From contig NC_060112.1 of assembly GCF_021155765.1 (NCBI RefSeq), positions 20,708,001-20,772,000 of the forward strand: DNA of 64,000 nt, read 5' to 3'. Below, one piece after another: positions 24,346-38,610 of this stretch. The DNA is from Diprion similis. Lineage: Eukaryota; Arthropoda; Insecta; Hymenoptera; Diprionidae. The stretch's first letter is position 1, and every line of letters begins with the position of its first letter. Made by a program: the position numbers and the translations under genes. The notes beneath the pieces were generated by a model. It searched no databases, had not been told where the DNA came from, and saw only the letters and a program-made list of their open reading frames with translations.

Positions 24346-26520
24346 CGGACTGTAGACTCGTCTTTGACGACGATTTTGGTTATGGCAGACAGGAAAAAAG
24401 TACACCCAGTGAAAATGTGTTCGCAATTCGGAAGAAAGGAAGAAAAACAATGAGAATGAACACACAATATCGCGTTGTGCACGCGGCGCAGTGATTGAAG
24501 GCATGGGTAATCGTTTTCACGCCTGAAAATTGAACAAAGTTTTCATCGTTCGTACGGCCGCAACGGAGTATCAATTAATTCGTACAATTTAGTTAACGCT
24601 CGATTTGCAGTGGCAAAAAATGGAAATAATAGATATAAGAGTAATATCACTTTTACTTTCTCGTTAAAATGTTCAGACTATAATAAATTCAACGATGATG
24701 ACAAAATAAACTTGTTTTTCCGATGATGAAACAGCAATTTGAGCAAGTTTCAAAGTCCATTGCCATCGATGTAACGACTTGAGGGTCGTTTATTCCCGAG
24801 CGGCAAGGAATAGAACGCGAATGGAGTTCGACTCCGCTTTTTCGTTTGTAAGAAGAACCAGGATAGATAATTCTTAAATACACTTGGAACTTTGTTGATT
24901 ATACACGTATGTATGGTGTCTAAATGTAAAGACCAAGTGTGTCGTACTGGAGATGGTTTAGAAATGTTGCGAATGAAAGCAGAGTGCAGGGTCAGGGTTC
25001 TGGGAATGAGAGGTGAGGATCAGGTGTGAATAGGATGTGCGAAGGATTGCATAGTCTGACGAAATGGAGAGGCTTTTACGTACCTACAAGGGATAAAAGT
25101 CGAAGTATCAAGTAATAGGACAATTTTTGTTTATTGAACGATTCTCGTCTGGAAATTCTGTTCTTACGATCAACATATCTATGAAATACTGGGCAAAGAT
25201 TAGGAACATAATTACGAGCGGCACTTAGAATACAAAATGGTCCCCCATGGATCCTTCCAGTGTATAGCAAAAACTCAGGGTTGATGAATATAACGATCGC
25301 TAATGGATCGAGAGTTCAGACTGCATTATCTGCAACTCTTTTAGCACCCTGCAAAAACTGCAGCGACCGATCGGCACTGCTGGTGTGGATAAGTCGTCAA
25401 TCATGGGTACAAACAGGCGACTAATTGTTGGGTTTGAGAGTGAGCGTCATTTTCTATTATTGCCTTTGGAGAGACGCGCCCCTGCCTCGATCAAGCCCTG
25501 CGAACAGCACCCGGATCACATTGGATTCAACGCGATCGGAACCACGCTGTGAAGTCGCAGTGACTCGCCGATTTTAAGATCGTTTGTTATTTCTCACCGA
25601 CGTCACTGCGGATGTGGACGCCGGATCTCCGAGCCTTTGCAATGTACGTGCATGCCTTTTTGGCCTGGGAACGTAATAGTAGGACGATGTCATCGTAGAG
25701 GCACGTGTGATAGGTTCGACACGGTGACGGAAAATTGGTGAAATCTGGTATCGTTAGCAGCGTCGCGCTTCAAGATAAATGAATAAATTTAACGAGGGTT
25801 CATTCATCCTTTCTCTGGTTAAGTATTCATTCCTCCTAGGATGTCTCGCGTGATGCTTTGAAATTTGCTCAATTCAAAATCAGATGAGTCGATAATTCTA
25901 GTCGGAGGATCTCTCGGTTTTTAAGTCAATGAACGCAGTAAAATTCCATATCGGAAACCAGACGATCCGAATAACGTCTTTGACCGATTAATCAGAACCA
26001 TTTCGAAACCCGAGGCACCGATTGCCCCGAAAACCGGTGGCACGTGAAAAGAAAAAAGCAAGCGTCTTCGGTAATCCGGAGGAGGAACTGCGTCATTCCC
26101 ATAAAATTGGCAAATAATTCCATTATCTTGTCGACAATAAGACGAGGGGTGGTTGCTTCGCGATGTTACAATGCCGACGCTGTCAGGAAAACCAGGCGCA
26201 AAGCAAAGGTGCAGGGATTCGACCGCTGACGCAAGTCGGTCGGGATGGTCGATCACGCATCCTAGTTACCATAATCCATCATCGCCGCCACGGTATAGAC
26301 TCCAATCCCCGGTAACTCACCCGGGGTCAGGAATGATCCGTCATCGACTCCGAGTCCTCAGAGCCGATCAGGGCTGCGTCCGGCCTCGTTTACGGTCGCA
26401 ACACAATGGCGTAAAGAAACTCGGCGACGCAAGGATTCCGTGAAAATGAACATTTAATGGCGCCTTACGCCGTTGCGGTATGCAAAAGAATTCGTGGCCT
26501 CGATCTGCACGTCGCAGAAA

Positions 26521-26549
26521 AAGAGAGAGAGAAAGAGAGAGAGAGAGAG
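26521..26549. repeat. GA dinucleotide microsatellite
   Basis: GA tract interrupted by one GAAA. Confidence 0.9.
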
Positions 26550-29500
26550 TCCATTCACCGAGCATCGTTTGCTGCAAATAGTTTTCTGTTGCGTGCCGGT
26601 ATTTTGGCGCAACGTTGCACGCTGCTAATGACACCGATTCGTTCCACGACCCAGGCCCGTCGAAAAGCCGAGGAAATCCGTTGAAAATTGGCTCCAGGCG
26701 TTTCCGATTTGACATCCTGACGATCCTCGATCTCCGACGATGATCGTTTGCACTCCGGAAAACATCGACGATGACGCTAACCCTGCACCCGGTTTTCGAA
26801 TCGCAAACGCACGTTGCGCTCTTTTCACGTCGAAAATCAGGGGATGCGTAAATGTTTTTTTCTTTTTCTTTTTAACTTCAGGGGTTCGCACGCAACGCGC
26901 GTGGTTTGCCTTGTGCATAATTTCAAAAGCACTATTCGCCGCGAACTTGTCACGTGCGCATACAGACCACCAACTATTCGTTGCACCCATCGAAATCGGT
27001 GACGTAGGTAAATAATATGTGTCCCGAAAAAAGTAACCCTTTTGTGATATGCAAACGCGGCTTGTATGCAAAGACAATATTTTGAATGCCTAACGAAGGT
27101 CTGACTGTCACGTCGACCGGCCGAACCACCTCGGAAAAGTCAAACACGGGGTCAGGCATGGATTCAAATCAGTTATTGAAAATAAGTAACAAGCAAAATG
27201 AAAATTCTTTTATGCTACCGCTGGGCATTGTTGTTTTAAACCAATCCGCAGCATCGTTGTGACCAGAATTTTTACCCGATGTAACAGCTGGTTTCATTCG
27301 TTTTATTCGAAGTTACCTGGAACTGCCAGATAATTGCGGAGGGTCGAATCAGACTTTGAGGCTCTTATAGGAAAATACGATAAAACGTTAAAACAGCATC
27401 GAATTTCAGTCGAGTTAGGAAAATCTGACGATTCAGTGACAGCTACTATAGAAAAAAAGTGAAGAAAAAAGTATCCCCGTACCGTATCCCAATGGATTAT
27501 TTGCACAGATTAGCCCCTATAAGTGTGGTTTAATCCTGTTAAAATGTTTACCCACAACAAAGCTTGAGGCACTTTTGGATCGGCAGAATGTAGACGCCGA
27601 TGTTAGTTTATGTTTGCTCAGCTTGGTCAAACATCGGAGCGTGCCTTTTGGTGGGCCTTGGCATGGCCAAGTGACGCCCGAGGCCCTAAACGCGATTCAA
27701 AACTGAATGAATTCTGTTTACTTTGCGCGGTAGAAATACCACGTAAATACCCTTTTATGGGCTTCATGAATTCACGGTTTTGCGGTTGAATTTTATTTGG
27801 CTCCATGGAAAGAAGATGATTTCACCAACTTTCTAAACGTTGGGTGGCGCAAGTGTTGGTCCAACCATTACTCTATATAGCAATTATTGCAACTGACGGT
27901 GTCTTTGCCATTTCGTAACACGACACGACGATCCAGCTTTCCTTGAACAATGCAGCCACATCCTCAAACATAGCCGACCTTTTCTAACGGAGCACTTTGC
28001 CGAAACATATAAGTCGACACAGTGTCCATAATTGCACGTTCTTTGCGGATACTGTGTCCTCTGGATATAGGATTACTCTGTATTATACTGAGCACACAAA
28101 GGACGCCGTTCTATCGTTCCAACGTCGAAATTGTACCGAAGGAGGATTCGCAGTGTCTCAGGAAAAGGAAAAGCAATCTGAGGCTTATGGAATTCTGAAA
28201 ATTAACGATAACGTATATGTATACCTACAGCAGGGAAAGTCTGGGAAACTCGGATGAATCGGGACGCAAAAGTGAGTGAGAAAAACACGGGCGTCGAGTA
28301 TTACATCTGTAATGAGAATGACAAGTAATGTGTCATAATAAAATTCTCGATTGGATGTCAGGAGGAAGTGAAAGAAGGAAGGGCCAAAGCAGCAGCCTGC
28401 CACTGCACGTATTATACTGTTCCACAGTTCTATTATTTCATATTATTGTCGCGAGTATAAAGCGATGACTGATGACCTGAGCCGCTTGACAAAAGACTCC
28501 CAGACGTTAATAGCCGTACGATATTCCATTGGAAAGTGGCGGGGGGTGGGGGGGTCGTCGAAAAAAGAGATCCAAGTGGGCGGTATAATTCCGTCGTTTC
28601 TGAAATTGCGTTAAAAAAAAGACCATACCGCACCTTTTTCTGGGGTGAAATCCCGGGTTTTCGCTCATTTTTCCCTGCCGGTTTACTCTTCTTTTTACTC
28701 AACGCGTCGTTGTATTTTTCTTTTTTTCTTTTTTTATCCCGAAATGGGGTAAACCCCGGCGGCACGGCAATGCGTCGTCAATTTCATTGTTCGAGAACGG
28801 TGTATACAAGTCAGTCGTTATTGAGACCGGTGCCCACCGTCCTTGGCAGCCTCCCGAGTTCACGTCTTTAGTCATTTCTCATTTTCTCACATCGAATGTT
28901 TCCGGAGAACCCTTGCCAAACTTTCTTACACACATAATACTCCATTCGTATAATCATTTCCTGAGACACGACCGAGGTAGACAAAGAAAGATGTTTTCTT
29001 TCGTCTCCATCGGGGCACGTCTTGTCCAAAGCAGAAAATGATTAATCGTCAAATTGTCTCCAAGAAACGGTTGCGAACAATATTCGCAAAGGAGTATCTA
29101 CTTATCAAGACACCGATCCAGATCCACGCGTCTCTACTGACGCTATGTGACATAATAACTAAGTGGTAACTAACGCCTTCCCCCGAGGCGGGGATTTTTC
29201 GTCTAATTGTAAGTCGCACTCGGTGACGGGGATGAATTTCGCTTCTCTCTCGCACCCTCAAGCAGCAGAGGATCACAGAGGATTGCTTGTGTTAGCGCAC
29301 CCATTCTTGACACACGTATCCACGCCTGTATCCTACATACACACTGCAGTAATAACAACCAGCGGGGAGTTACACCTAGTAGGTACTTTGGCGAGGGGTG
29401 ACGAGCCGAAGCGGCAGCGGCAAAAGGGGGGGAGAAATTCAACGCCTGGCGTCGACATCACCAATTAGTCACCAACGCTTAAAAACAGCAGGGTGCCAAG

Positions 29501-32500
29501 TTCGTACTGCAACGGAGAGCTCTAGAGCATTTTATTGCAACACCCCGCCTTGTCTTGCCTTGCGTCGTCGCTTTGCCTTGGCTTGGCTGATCACTGTGGT
29601 CGAGATAACTCGTAATCAGGTACTTCTAATTTAGGTCCCGACAATCTGCGGTAGGAACGACTTATGTGGAAGTCAGGAGGAGGTCAGGGTATGGATCATC
29701 AATTTTTGTCTATCCTATCACCCAAGAGAGTATAATAAGGATGTTGCATCTCTTCTTCTCTTCGCAGGACAGGTTTTGGGGATCGAGGGCTGCAGGGGAC
29801 CTCGAAGATTGTATTTTGGGCCTTACAGATCGTTGTTGAGAGTCTTTCAGCGTACGTCGAGTCGAAGAGAGGAGTTTACACAGAGCCGCGTGCCGGATGA
29901 GACTTTTGCGAAACGTGAGCACGCTTGCAGGTATTCGAACAACCCTTCCTTCGATGTTTTCGAAAAGGCTTAGGCCTCCTGCTGCTCCTTTGGGACCCCG
30001 GGATCAACGAATAAATAAATTATACCTGCCTACGGTACTACTTTTCCCGTAGTATTTCTTTTTTTATTTTTCTCTTACGATTAGTCAACCACTAATCACT
30101 CGTCCAACTCCGAGGCGAGGGGTTCGGATCAGTGGAATCGCTTTATGGAGTTGCGACTCACTCTCAAGGCGCTCGAACGAAGTAATGAAACAGTTTCACG
30201 GCTGATTACGTATCTGGCTCAGTGACCGAATGATGATGAATACCGGAAATTTGTCAGTGAATTTTTTTTCACCCACTAGAATAGTTAGGAATGAACCTGA
30301 ATCCTAGCAGCCGTTACTCTAATTTATGGAAATCGTAGAGCTTTTCTGATGCAGGGAGTTACGCGTCTGCCTGGTTAAACAAAATTCTGCAACAGTGATC
30401 ATGAGGATCAGGCTTGCCTGAAGTGGAGGGTTGAGCAATGTTGAAAATGAATACCTACTAGGTGTGATCCCTGGATGGATGGTTGGTTGGTAGGTACGCG
30501 GGGAGCGCGCGTTTTGAAAGTGAGAAGAACAGATGGAGGGTAGAATCATGGAGCAATTATATGGGTATTTTGAAATTAATTATATCCGAGTAAAAAGGAT
30601 TCTTTTGTATCAGAATAATATTTCTATCAGATACACTCGATTAAGCAATTAAGGCTGCAGCTCGGCGCCCGAGCCGCTTTGCTTGGTAATAAATAGCCTT
30701 TGTATAATTCTGTAATTAAAACCAGTACCGACCGCCTTACAACGCGTGTATATCTATAGGTATAGAGAGAAATGCCTGCCTGCCAGCCTGCCTACCTTCC
30801 TCTTCCTACCCCTTATTCAAGAGCGCGTGACGTAGCGAGGTGGCCAAACACGCGTATTTGCATACCTGTTCGTCGCAGGTAAAGGAGAAGTACCCAGCAG
30901 TCCGATGTGGCACTCCGGAGATGAAGGGGTAATGTTGGAAAACCTGAATTAATACAAGCGCCGAGAGACAAGATCGCTAATGTTCCGAAAAGTTTTTAGT
31001 GCCAGGGTATAAAGCGTTGAATAATTCCGGCATTGTAACTTCTGAGTGTATAATTGCCACGCGGTGGCAACTCCGAAGCCTCCGAGGAACTAGGGTAGAT
31101 CGTAAATTGAGTGCTTTGAGAAATCCTTAGGACCGAATTTGGCCCGACCCATCGCAATCTGAATAACTTTAATAACGGCCACAGTCACAGTCGCGAGTAT
31201 CATCGTTACACTTCACCTATCTACATGTGCGTTTGCGGGTATTTAAAAAAGTCGAGTACATCTTTTTCACCTTTTTTTTACCAAAAACTTAGGAAGGCTT
31301 AGGATTTAATGCCTGGAAATTTTTATCTCCGTGAAAAATGCTCGATTCGCTTTTGTCCGATTTAAAGATGAAAAAAATTACAGCCTCTTCGATTCTCCAT
31401 CGCTTTGTGAATAAGAAAGTTCGTTCGACTAGTTGAAAAGAGGCATTATCGGCCTTGAATGTGATTTGATTTTTTTATTTCTCATTTTTTTTCTTCTCAT
31501 TGAAAACCCCCCTCAAAAATACTTCCAAGTTATAAATTTATCGAGAAACTTAAGAAAGAAATGATTGTTTATAGATTGGACGATTCATATATTTCACATC
31601 TCGTGGTCAGGACCGTTGAGAAAATCCATCGAAACTACCTTAGTATTGGTATAGAAAACAAGTGTTTTCCTCAGTAGAATCTCTCGCAGAAGTCGAATCC
31701 AGTACTTTTGGAAAAGTTCTGAGTAATGGGATTTCCTTAGAGTCCTAGTATTAGCGTTAGCTGTGTTACCGTTCATTCGAATCAGAGTCCCAATGCTGTT
31801 CACCGAGTTTTCGTCAATCGTGGTCTATGGATTCGTACACGCAAACTCTCACGCCACGGGCGAACGGTCACGCGGCTTACATGCCTGCGTCAAAGAGATT
31901 GCGGGGAATTACAATCGAGCCACTCGAAGACTACAAGAAGATAAATAATAGGGTAGACGTAGGTCGAACGCGCTGCGTGCGCGGCCCTTGAACGTTCGTC
32001 GAACGACACGCGACCGCCCTCGTAAAGGTAGCGTGGCAATGACACGGGGCACGCGTGTTCCTGACTGTCCCTGGTTCCTCTTGCGATATCCCAAAGCTCA
32101 ACTCGGCATTCAAACCGGCCGAATCCCGATGCCATCAATCACCAAAAACTTGCCGATGTGTGTTTGCTCTTGTGCTCGAAGCTCAGAAGTCTTCGGAGAG
32201 GATGTGAAAGACGTCGAAGCCTTTCAGGCTTACAGAAGAAGCGAATCGGTTTTGAATTTATGAATTTTGAAATGATGAAAAGCGGGTTCGAAATGAATTA
32301 ATTTATCTGAACCCAGGCACCCAGGGATCGAGTTTCGTACGTACTTCGCAAACCATTTATCCGGAGTTATATGGAACTAAATTGAACGGGAAACAAAACT
32401 GTAGCCCCATAATTTCGGCTTCAACTCAGGGTTGATCGCATGTTACATCCACGGATTCGTTCAACCCTTTTTGGGCATGTATCAAAACCAGGCGGGTCTG

Positions 32501-32535
32501 GTAGAACCCGAGTTTTCGTTTTGTTGCCAACAACA

Positions 32536-32555
32536 GGGGGGGGGGGGGGGGGGGG
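32536..32555. repeat. Homopolymer G run of 20
   Basis: Twenty G in a row, a possible G-quadruplex on the plus strand and a likely point of sequencing error. No gene nearby. Confidence 0.9.
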
Positions 32556-34415
32556 CAATTTGGTGGTGCACAATTACAGGAAAAAGTAGGTATTCCGTTA
32601 ATTGACGAGTCCAGAACAGATTTGGCTCGGTTTAACCGTCGACGTTGCGATGAAGTTTTTCGTCAGCCTTGGGCGACGGCTCTGTTAACAACTGCAGAGT
32701 TGCAGGAAAGAGGCGTCGACTAGCAACTCTGCATTTTCCCGCTGAAAAAGGGAGGGAGAGAGAGAGAAAAAAATAATAATAACAGCTGAACTCGTCTTCC
32801 AAGTCTCGTGGGCTGAATTGGACAAATAATTAAAGCAGAATTAGGCATCGGAAATCGAAGCCTCGGAGACGCGCAGGACACCATCGGCTACGGGATCACG
32901 TAGACATAATACGGCGTAAGTCGTCGGTTCGTAGGTCGAACCTCTTTCAACTTATCGCAGTATCAACGTCAGACGCAGGCTGTACCGAAGGCTCGAGCCG
33001 TTCTGGCTTCGCTCCTCTCATCCCTTGCACTGCGGCTCACCCTGAGCTCCCGCCCCTTGTGTACTCGGGGCGGCACGCTCTGGAAAATCGCAAGGCGACT
33101 AGCCGTTCGATCGCCAGCCTCAGGGCTTTGCTGCAGGTAACGTTCCCTGGTCATGGGAGTACGTATGTTTAAATTAAATCGACCTACGATGGTTGAAAGG
33201 CTGCCGAGATACTCAAAGATTGCACTTCAGATTGGAGCCCGAATCATTGTGGGTTGGATTATGTAAAGAGAAAGCTATAAGATATATATTTATATAGATA
33301 TGTACAGACAAATATCTAGCTTGAAAATATTCTGTCTTAAATTTACGAATGCAGCAATTTACAATTACCTAGTGAAAATGTGAGATTTTGGTGAACGCAA
33401 CTCGAGGAAAATTATTCCTGACTTACTCCTGAGGAACGAAGGATTATGAACGATCGGATCGGGGTGTTTCCCTCGGTTGACCCTCGATCCGAGCCAACGA
33501 AACACGGAGTGTTGAAAACAGAAGCTGCCACCGCGGTGCCCCGATGAAGCGGCCACGTGGCCGGCGCCGTTCATGGCTTACGAACTGTTGAACCGCGTAA
33601 TTTCCAAGCCCCGCGGCTTTGGCGAATTAATAAATTAGGCAAATTAACTACGTGGGGAGGATGGGTGTACGGCCTCTTTCTTCCTTCGTGCAACTGACAA
33701 AGAAGACTGAAAGCTGTCTCGGAGGCGACCAGCCGGAAACCGATGCTGCCTCGGGAATATTGGCACTAATTTCACACACGGGATGATTGCAATATTGCGA
33801 GAATCGAGTTTCGAGTTCCGACGAATTTATCGCGAGATGCGGTGCTAAATGGAAAACGCGGAAGAGGCAGAAAGGAAAGAATTCACCGATGTGGATATAC
33901 CACGTCGAAATAAATAACTTATGGGATCCATAAATCTCTTTGCTCGTATTAACTTTGGCGCAAGTCTGTTGTTCCAAGATGGCTGCAGAGATCCCCGCTG
34001 CATGCTTGTCGAATCCGCGAAACTTTCTTCCCGACATTCTTGTTACCTACCTAAGCGAAACTTTTTCGAGATAACGTGATCAATGCGATTTCTCTTCGCT
34101 CAGAAAAACGTGCGTGTACAAATTCCCGCATTTACACTCGCACGTTATAACTCAATGTATTATACACAGGGTGGGCGATTCGGAAGCGAACACACTCAGC
34201 TGTCGTTCCAGTGAAAAAGAAATTGGCAACTTGCAATAGCGCCGAGAGTAGGTACGTTGAAAACAGAAAATACAGAATTGAAACAGATTTTTTCATCATT
34301 TTCAAAATGTTACCCAGTTAATTTGCGACCAGCAGATCTGATTTACGTGCTTTTTCAAAAAACGATCACTGAGTATATGTTTAATCTGGGGTATATAGCC
34401 ATAGTCGTACGCATA

Positions 34416-34675
34416 CGAGAGAGAGAGAGAGAAAGAGAGAGGACTGAGATTTGGTGGGCCCCCACGACTCGACTTGCGATTATTCAATTCATCGGCCTGT
34501 CAAAAACACCAGTGCACCCTGGGCACCCTGGGCACCCCGGCATCACTCTCTCTCTCTCCCTCTCTCCCGCTCGTTCTTCCGTTTGCGAGTCCACTCCCGC
34601 CTCGGGCTCGGCTTTTAGCCCCCTCGTTCCCCCTCAACCACCACCATCACTACCACCACCACCACCACCACCACC
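34416..34675. repeat. Compound simple-repeat block
   Basis: In order: a GA tract (34416-34441), two to three copies of a 10-base CACCCTGGG-type unit (34514-34540), a CT tract (34544-34566) and a CCA tract (34637-34675). The last produces artificial proline/histidine-rich open frames. Confidence 0.9.
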
Positions 34676-34941
34676 TTCTCTTTCTCTCTCTCACCTTCTC
34701 GCCGAGCTTTTATCCCTGGTCGCCCTCCCCGACCCGCAGAACGATTAGGAGCGATACGCAGCGATAACTGCCCCCAATCCTAGAGCAGACCTTCGGCCCC
34801 ATGAACGTTGGTACACCCCAGACCACAAGCGGACTCTTGAATTGATTTTTCATCGTCCGTTTTATTTTCACGTTGATCGCGACTGGTATGAAGATTTTAA
34901 TTAGTCCCGATTGTCGTTTCTGGTTTTTTTCCCTTCCCCTC

Positions 34942-34970
34942 CCTCTCTCTCGCTCTCTCTCTCTCTCTCT
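34942..34970. repeat. CT dinucleotide microsatellite
   Basis: CT tract broken once by CG. Confidence 0.9.
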
Positions 34971-35864
34971 TGGAATTAGAAGGCAAATTAGCACACTGTT
35001 AAAAATCGCCTCAATCTATAGAGACGACATTGCAGACGAGATTATAACGGACGAAGTTGTTGTCCTCCGGGGCGTTCGCCGAGCCCACTTGTTAGCTACT
35101 GTTTATTAATCCTACGGGATGCGAGCGAGTGATCGAAGGGAGGAACGGGTGCCCGGGCAATCCGGTACCCATTCCGATTCCCCTCGGAAGCCGGCAAACC
35201 TCACTCGAGAAACGAGTGGACTCAAGATTATGCCGCTCGTTGCCGCGGATCGCGCAAACCGCAAACAGGGGATATTCCATTGTGAACCAAATCAGCGAGG
35301 GACTTTCGACATCAACTACGACGCTATATTCACACCAAAGGTAGAAGGTTTTACCATTTTCAAGCATTGCGACACTCTTTTTGCAATTCGTGGGCTGCTC
35401 ACTCCGTTATTAATGATAGCAATTTCTATTTATCTGTAACGAAAAACGAGGATCTTAAAAAAGTGTTGATTTTTTTCTCCACTTTGCAATCCTTGCCTAA
35501 CTCCGAATTCTGCCGAATCACTTTTATACATCAATTTGAAAAGATAGACAGTTCTAAGTTATACAAAACACACGATTTAATACCTCTGCCCACCTGATGA
35601 CAAAAAGTGTCAAAAATCGAACTTTCAAATACATATAACGTAACATTCATAGCTATATTCAGTTCTCATAGTAAATTCCTTTTTCACAAGCCATAATTGA
35701 TCAGGGAAAATAGTTTCAAAAACGATTCATCCTGTCAACGCTTCCAGAACTTCTCGTATAAATAATTGTCATCTCCTGTCATACGAGGAGCCTGCAAACG
35801 ATGATTTCTGAAAATCCAGTCAAATTCGCCACTTTTTCAACATCCTCCTTTCGCCATACCGCAG

Positions 35865-36766
35865 GATATCGACAATGAATTACCGAGGGCCAGAGGGAAT
35901 CGGGTCGAATATCGGTGTCGGGATGCGGCGTGGGCCTTGGAGGAGGCGGGGGCAGCGGGGTGTGGACGCAGAGACAGATTTGAGCCAGGGGGCGCGTGAC
36001 GTGATATTAATTAACACGAACCCTTCGCCGCGCCGCACGTCTCTCTCTGGGTCGAGCCGAAGCGCGTTATCGCGAACTTTGTCGCACCGGTGCGTCGGCC
36101 GCGAAGTGCGGGTCCGAGGGTCGCCAAGTGTCACACAAGGCGCACCCTGCGGCACCGAAGTGCGCGAAAGGTCCGCCGCCATCGCCATCTGCACCACCAC
36201 CAGCACCACCAACACCAACACCACCAACACCAACACCATCGCCATCGCCACCACGGGAGGCAATCACCGCAGGTACGCTGAGTTACGAACCCGGGGGTTA
36301 ATTGTGTCCGGCAATATTTATGCTTTCATTAAATTCAGTGAAACTTGAGGATTGGAGAAAGGGTGAAATTCATTTCTATACTATTATATATACATATATA
36401 TATATATATATTATACTACGGTGCGATGATCCAATCAACTCGGTGGTGACAGTGGGTCGTGGCTGACGGGTTGTCGTCTGCTCCGTCTACTGCAGCGTCG
36501 CCATGACGACCGAGACGTCGACGAATCACCCGTTTCGGTATCACAAACAGGAGGACTATTGCAGTTCCAATTTTTCTCCAAGATATTGGATTTCTTCGAG
36601 CGTCTTTCTTGCCCGCCCTTGTTATTGTCGTCTTGTTCTTCTACTCCCTCGCCTCTATCCTACCCTCTTTCACATCCTCTATATACGTGTGTACTACACA
36701 CTTTACGCTTCTGGTCCCCAAACAAAGCAATCTTCGCCGTCGACGAGCAGTAACGCCAACGTGTGA
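35865..36766 (+). CDS. Doubtful two-exon reading frame, 222 residues
   Basis: Exon 35865-36272 follows a CCATACCGCAG acceptor, has an ATG at 35875 and ends AG|GTACGC; exon 36496-36766 follows CTACTGCAG and joins in phase. The first part is Arg/Ser/Thr-rich and ends in Thr/Asn repeats from an ACC/AAC tract (36191-36254). The second part has a hydrophobic stretch and a Ser-rich tail. I recognise no family. It may be a long non-coding RNA or a 5' exon linked to Dbx, about 4 kb downstream on the same strand. Confidence 0.22.
36383..36411. repeat. TA-rich microsatellite
   Basis: TA tract with one TACA interruption, inside the proposed intron of the doubtful 35865-36766 model. Confidence 0.9.
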
Positions 36767-36967
36767 CTTCGAGGCGTCGATTCACACCAACGAGCACCCA
36801 TACGCTACTTCACTCGACCAGACCAAACTCGACGACTTACTCGATACGTCTTTATTATACAACTGAATGCGGAGCTGCGACTAGACTACAAAATTTAATC
36901 ACGATTTTGCTCCGCGAAATTACTTTTGCTCGTATTTTTTGTGGTTTGAGGTCAAGCAATTCTAAGA

Positions 36968-36986
36968 CAGAGGTTCGAAACCTCTG
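36968..36986. repeat. Hairpin resembling a tRNA T-arm
   Basis: CAGAGGTT-CGA-AACCTCTG is a perfect inverted repeat. Read as a T-arm it gives a 5-bp stem around TTCGAAA, close to a Pol III B box. I could not find a matching acceptor stem or A box, so it is not called a tRNA. Confidence 0.55.
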
Positions 36987-37888
36987 ACTTGAGTCGGTCA
37001 AGTTTTGTTTAATCGATACAATAAAATCCATGAATATCAACTGAAAAAGCAGGATTTTTTATAATTTTACAATAATTTCATCATTCCGTCGTTCTTTTAG
37101 TGACAGAAATCTTTTAGCAGCCTACTTTGTTCGTGAATAAATTCTCGACCAAATCTCTAATTGTGAGATTAATTTCTTTCGTATACAATTGTTCTAGACG
37201 AAAAACCTTTGTAAGTAATAGTTATTAATGAACTTGCATTTCGTTGAAAAACTTAATTCTTAAAGTTATTGAAAATTGATGACAATCAACTTTGTAGAGA
37301 ATCAATTGACAAGCAAATTATTTCTCATCCATTGGAACTCTGACCAACAATACGACATGGGCATTCAAAAAGTGGTCTATTCTAACTATTCTTCCATACC
37401 AAGTAAAGATTATTTCGATGAAATTCAAGTCAATCACACTAAGTTTCATTCTGTTAATCACACAATCTGGTATCTTTTTCTCAAAAGGATTGGTCCTCGA
37501 AAGATTTCACGGCGCAATTGATGCAGAATCGCCAGGAAGCTGTTGTCGGGTAGCTTCCGAAAAAATCGTCTACCCAAACTCTTTCCGCGGGGGTGTATTC
37601 TTCTGCTTCGAAGATATTTCAAGTTTATCGCTTCGTGCCGCCCGCGTTGAGTATTATATTCAGTACAGTAATAATTTAGCTACCCTTAAATAAAACTGCT
37701 GTCAAATTAGAGGGACCGTGAATCACCGGCATATATACGTGTAATAATATATTCCGTAAGAATATAAGTGAGGAGCAAAACGTATAATACGTATAATGCT
37801 CTGGAGCAGCGGCGGGGACGGTAATAATATTATACTGATAGGGGGCAGTTATAAACACATGACGCTTCAGCCTTATGTATACCTCTTA

Positions 37889-37914
37889 CACACGCACGCA
37901 CACACACACACACA
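37889..37914. repeat. CA dinucleotide microsatellite
   Basis: CA tract with two CG interruptions. Confidence 0.9.
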
Positions 37915-38610
37915 TTGGCAAGCCTTCACATTTGCACTCATATACCGCAAGCACGGGGAGCTCATATTCTTCGAATGCGTTGAATGCGTCGAATCGAGCG
38001 TGAAATCAACTTTATTAGTTATTCCTATACCTATAATGCCGCATCAAATACGTATATAATATCGCGCAATTGAATATCATGAATTATGGTTTATTATTGG
38101 TTATAGATCGTATCGTTTAGCGCAGATTCGCTCGGATATAACATCATTTCACCGCGTCGATCGTGAGGATCGTCTATTCGCCTAATTCCGAAGGTGCTTG
38201 CAATGAAATGAAATCGGTTATTATTATTTCCCCCATTTTGTCGTTCAGAGTTCAGATCAGGGGTTGTATATAGATTATCGCTTATTTGTCGTTTGATCGA
38301 TCGATGCGGATAAATCGAAGCGAGAGATTTTCGAATCCTCTCCATGTATATGACGTGTAATAAGCGGGGGTGGGTAACTAATTCGAATAAAAATTATTAG
38401 ATCCTCATCTGAATTTTCCACCCCCCTTGGAGTTTCTCTCGTTAAAAGAATGAATAATTATCCCTCTCTGGTAAAATGAATCGTTTTCGTTTTCCCTTCC
38501 CTTCCCTTCGCTTCCCATCGCCTCGCGCTTTTTCCGCCCCCTCCTCACCGCCCCCCACCTGATCCGCGTAGCGATCCCTCATCCCTCTTCAATCTGCCAT
38601 CGAGAAGCGC

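Larger units (their letters stand above)
16631..35864. other. Gene-poor region upstream of Dbx
   Basis: About 19 kb with no supported exon. It holds simple repeats (listed separately), many short open frames with no ATG or no splice context, and GC-richer patches at about 17240-17470, 26040-26400 and 31950-32060. I saw no transposase, reverse transcriptase or long terminal repeat by eye. Confidence 0.55.
36767..38610. other. Non-coding region before the TATA palindrome
   Basis: AT-rich, with the T-arm-like hairpin at 36968-36986 and a CA repeat at 37889-37914. No supported gene. Confidence 0.5.

Noticed and set aside
33648-34037. 129-codon minus-strand frame with a real ATG
   Set aside because: Frames of this length are expected by chance several times in 64 kb, and the product has no recognisable feature.
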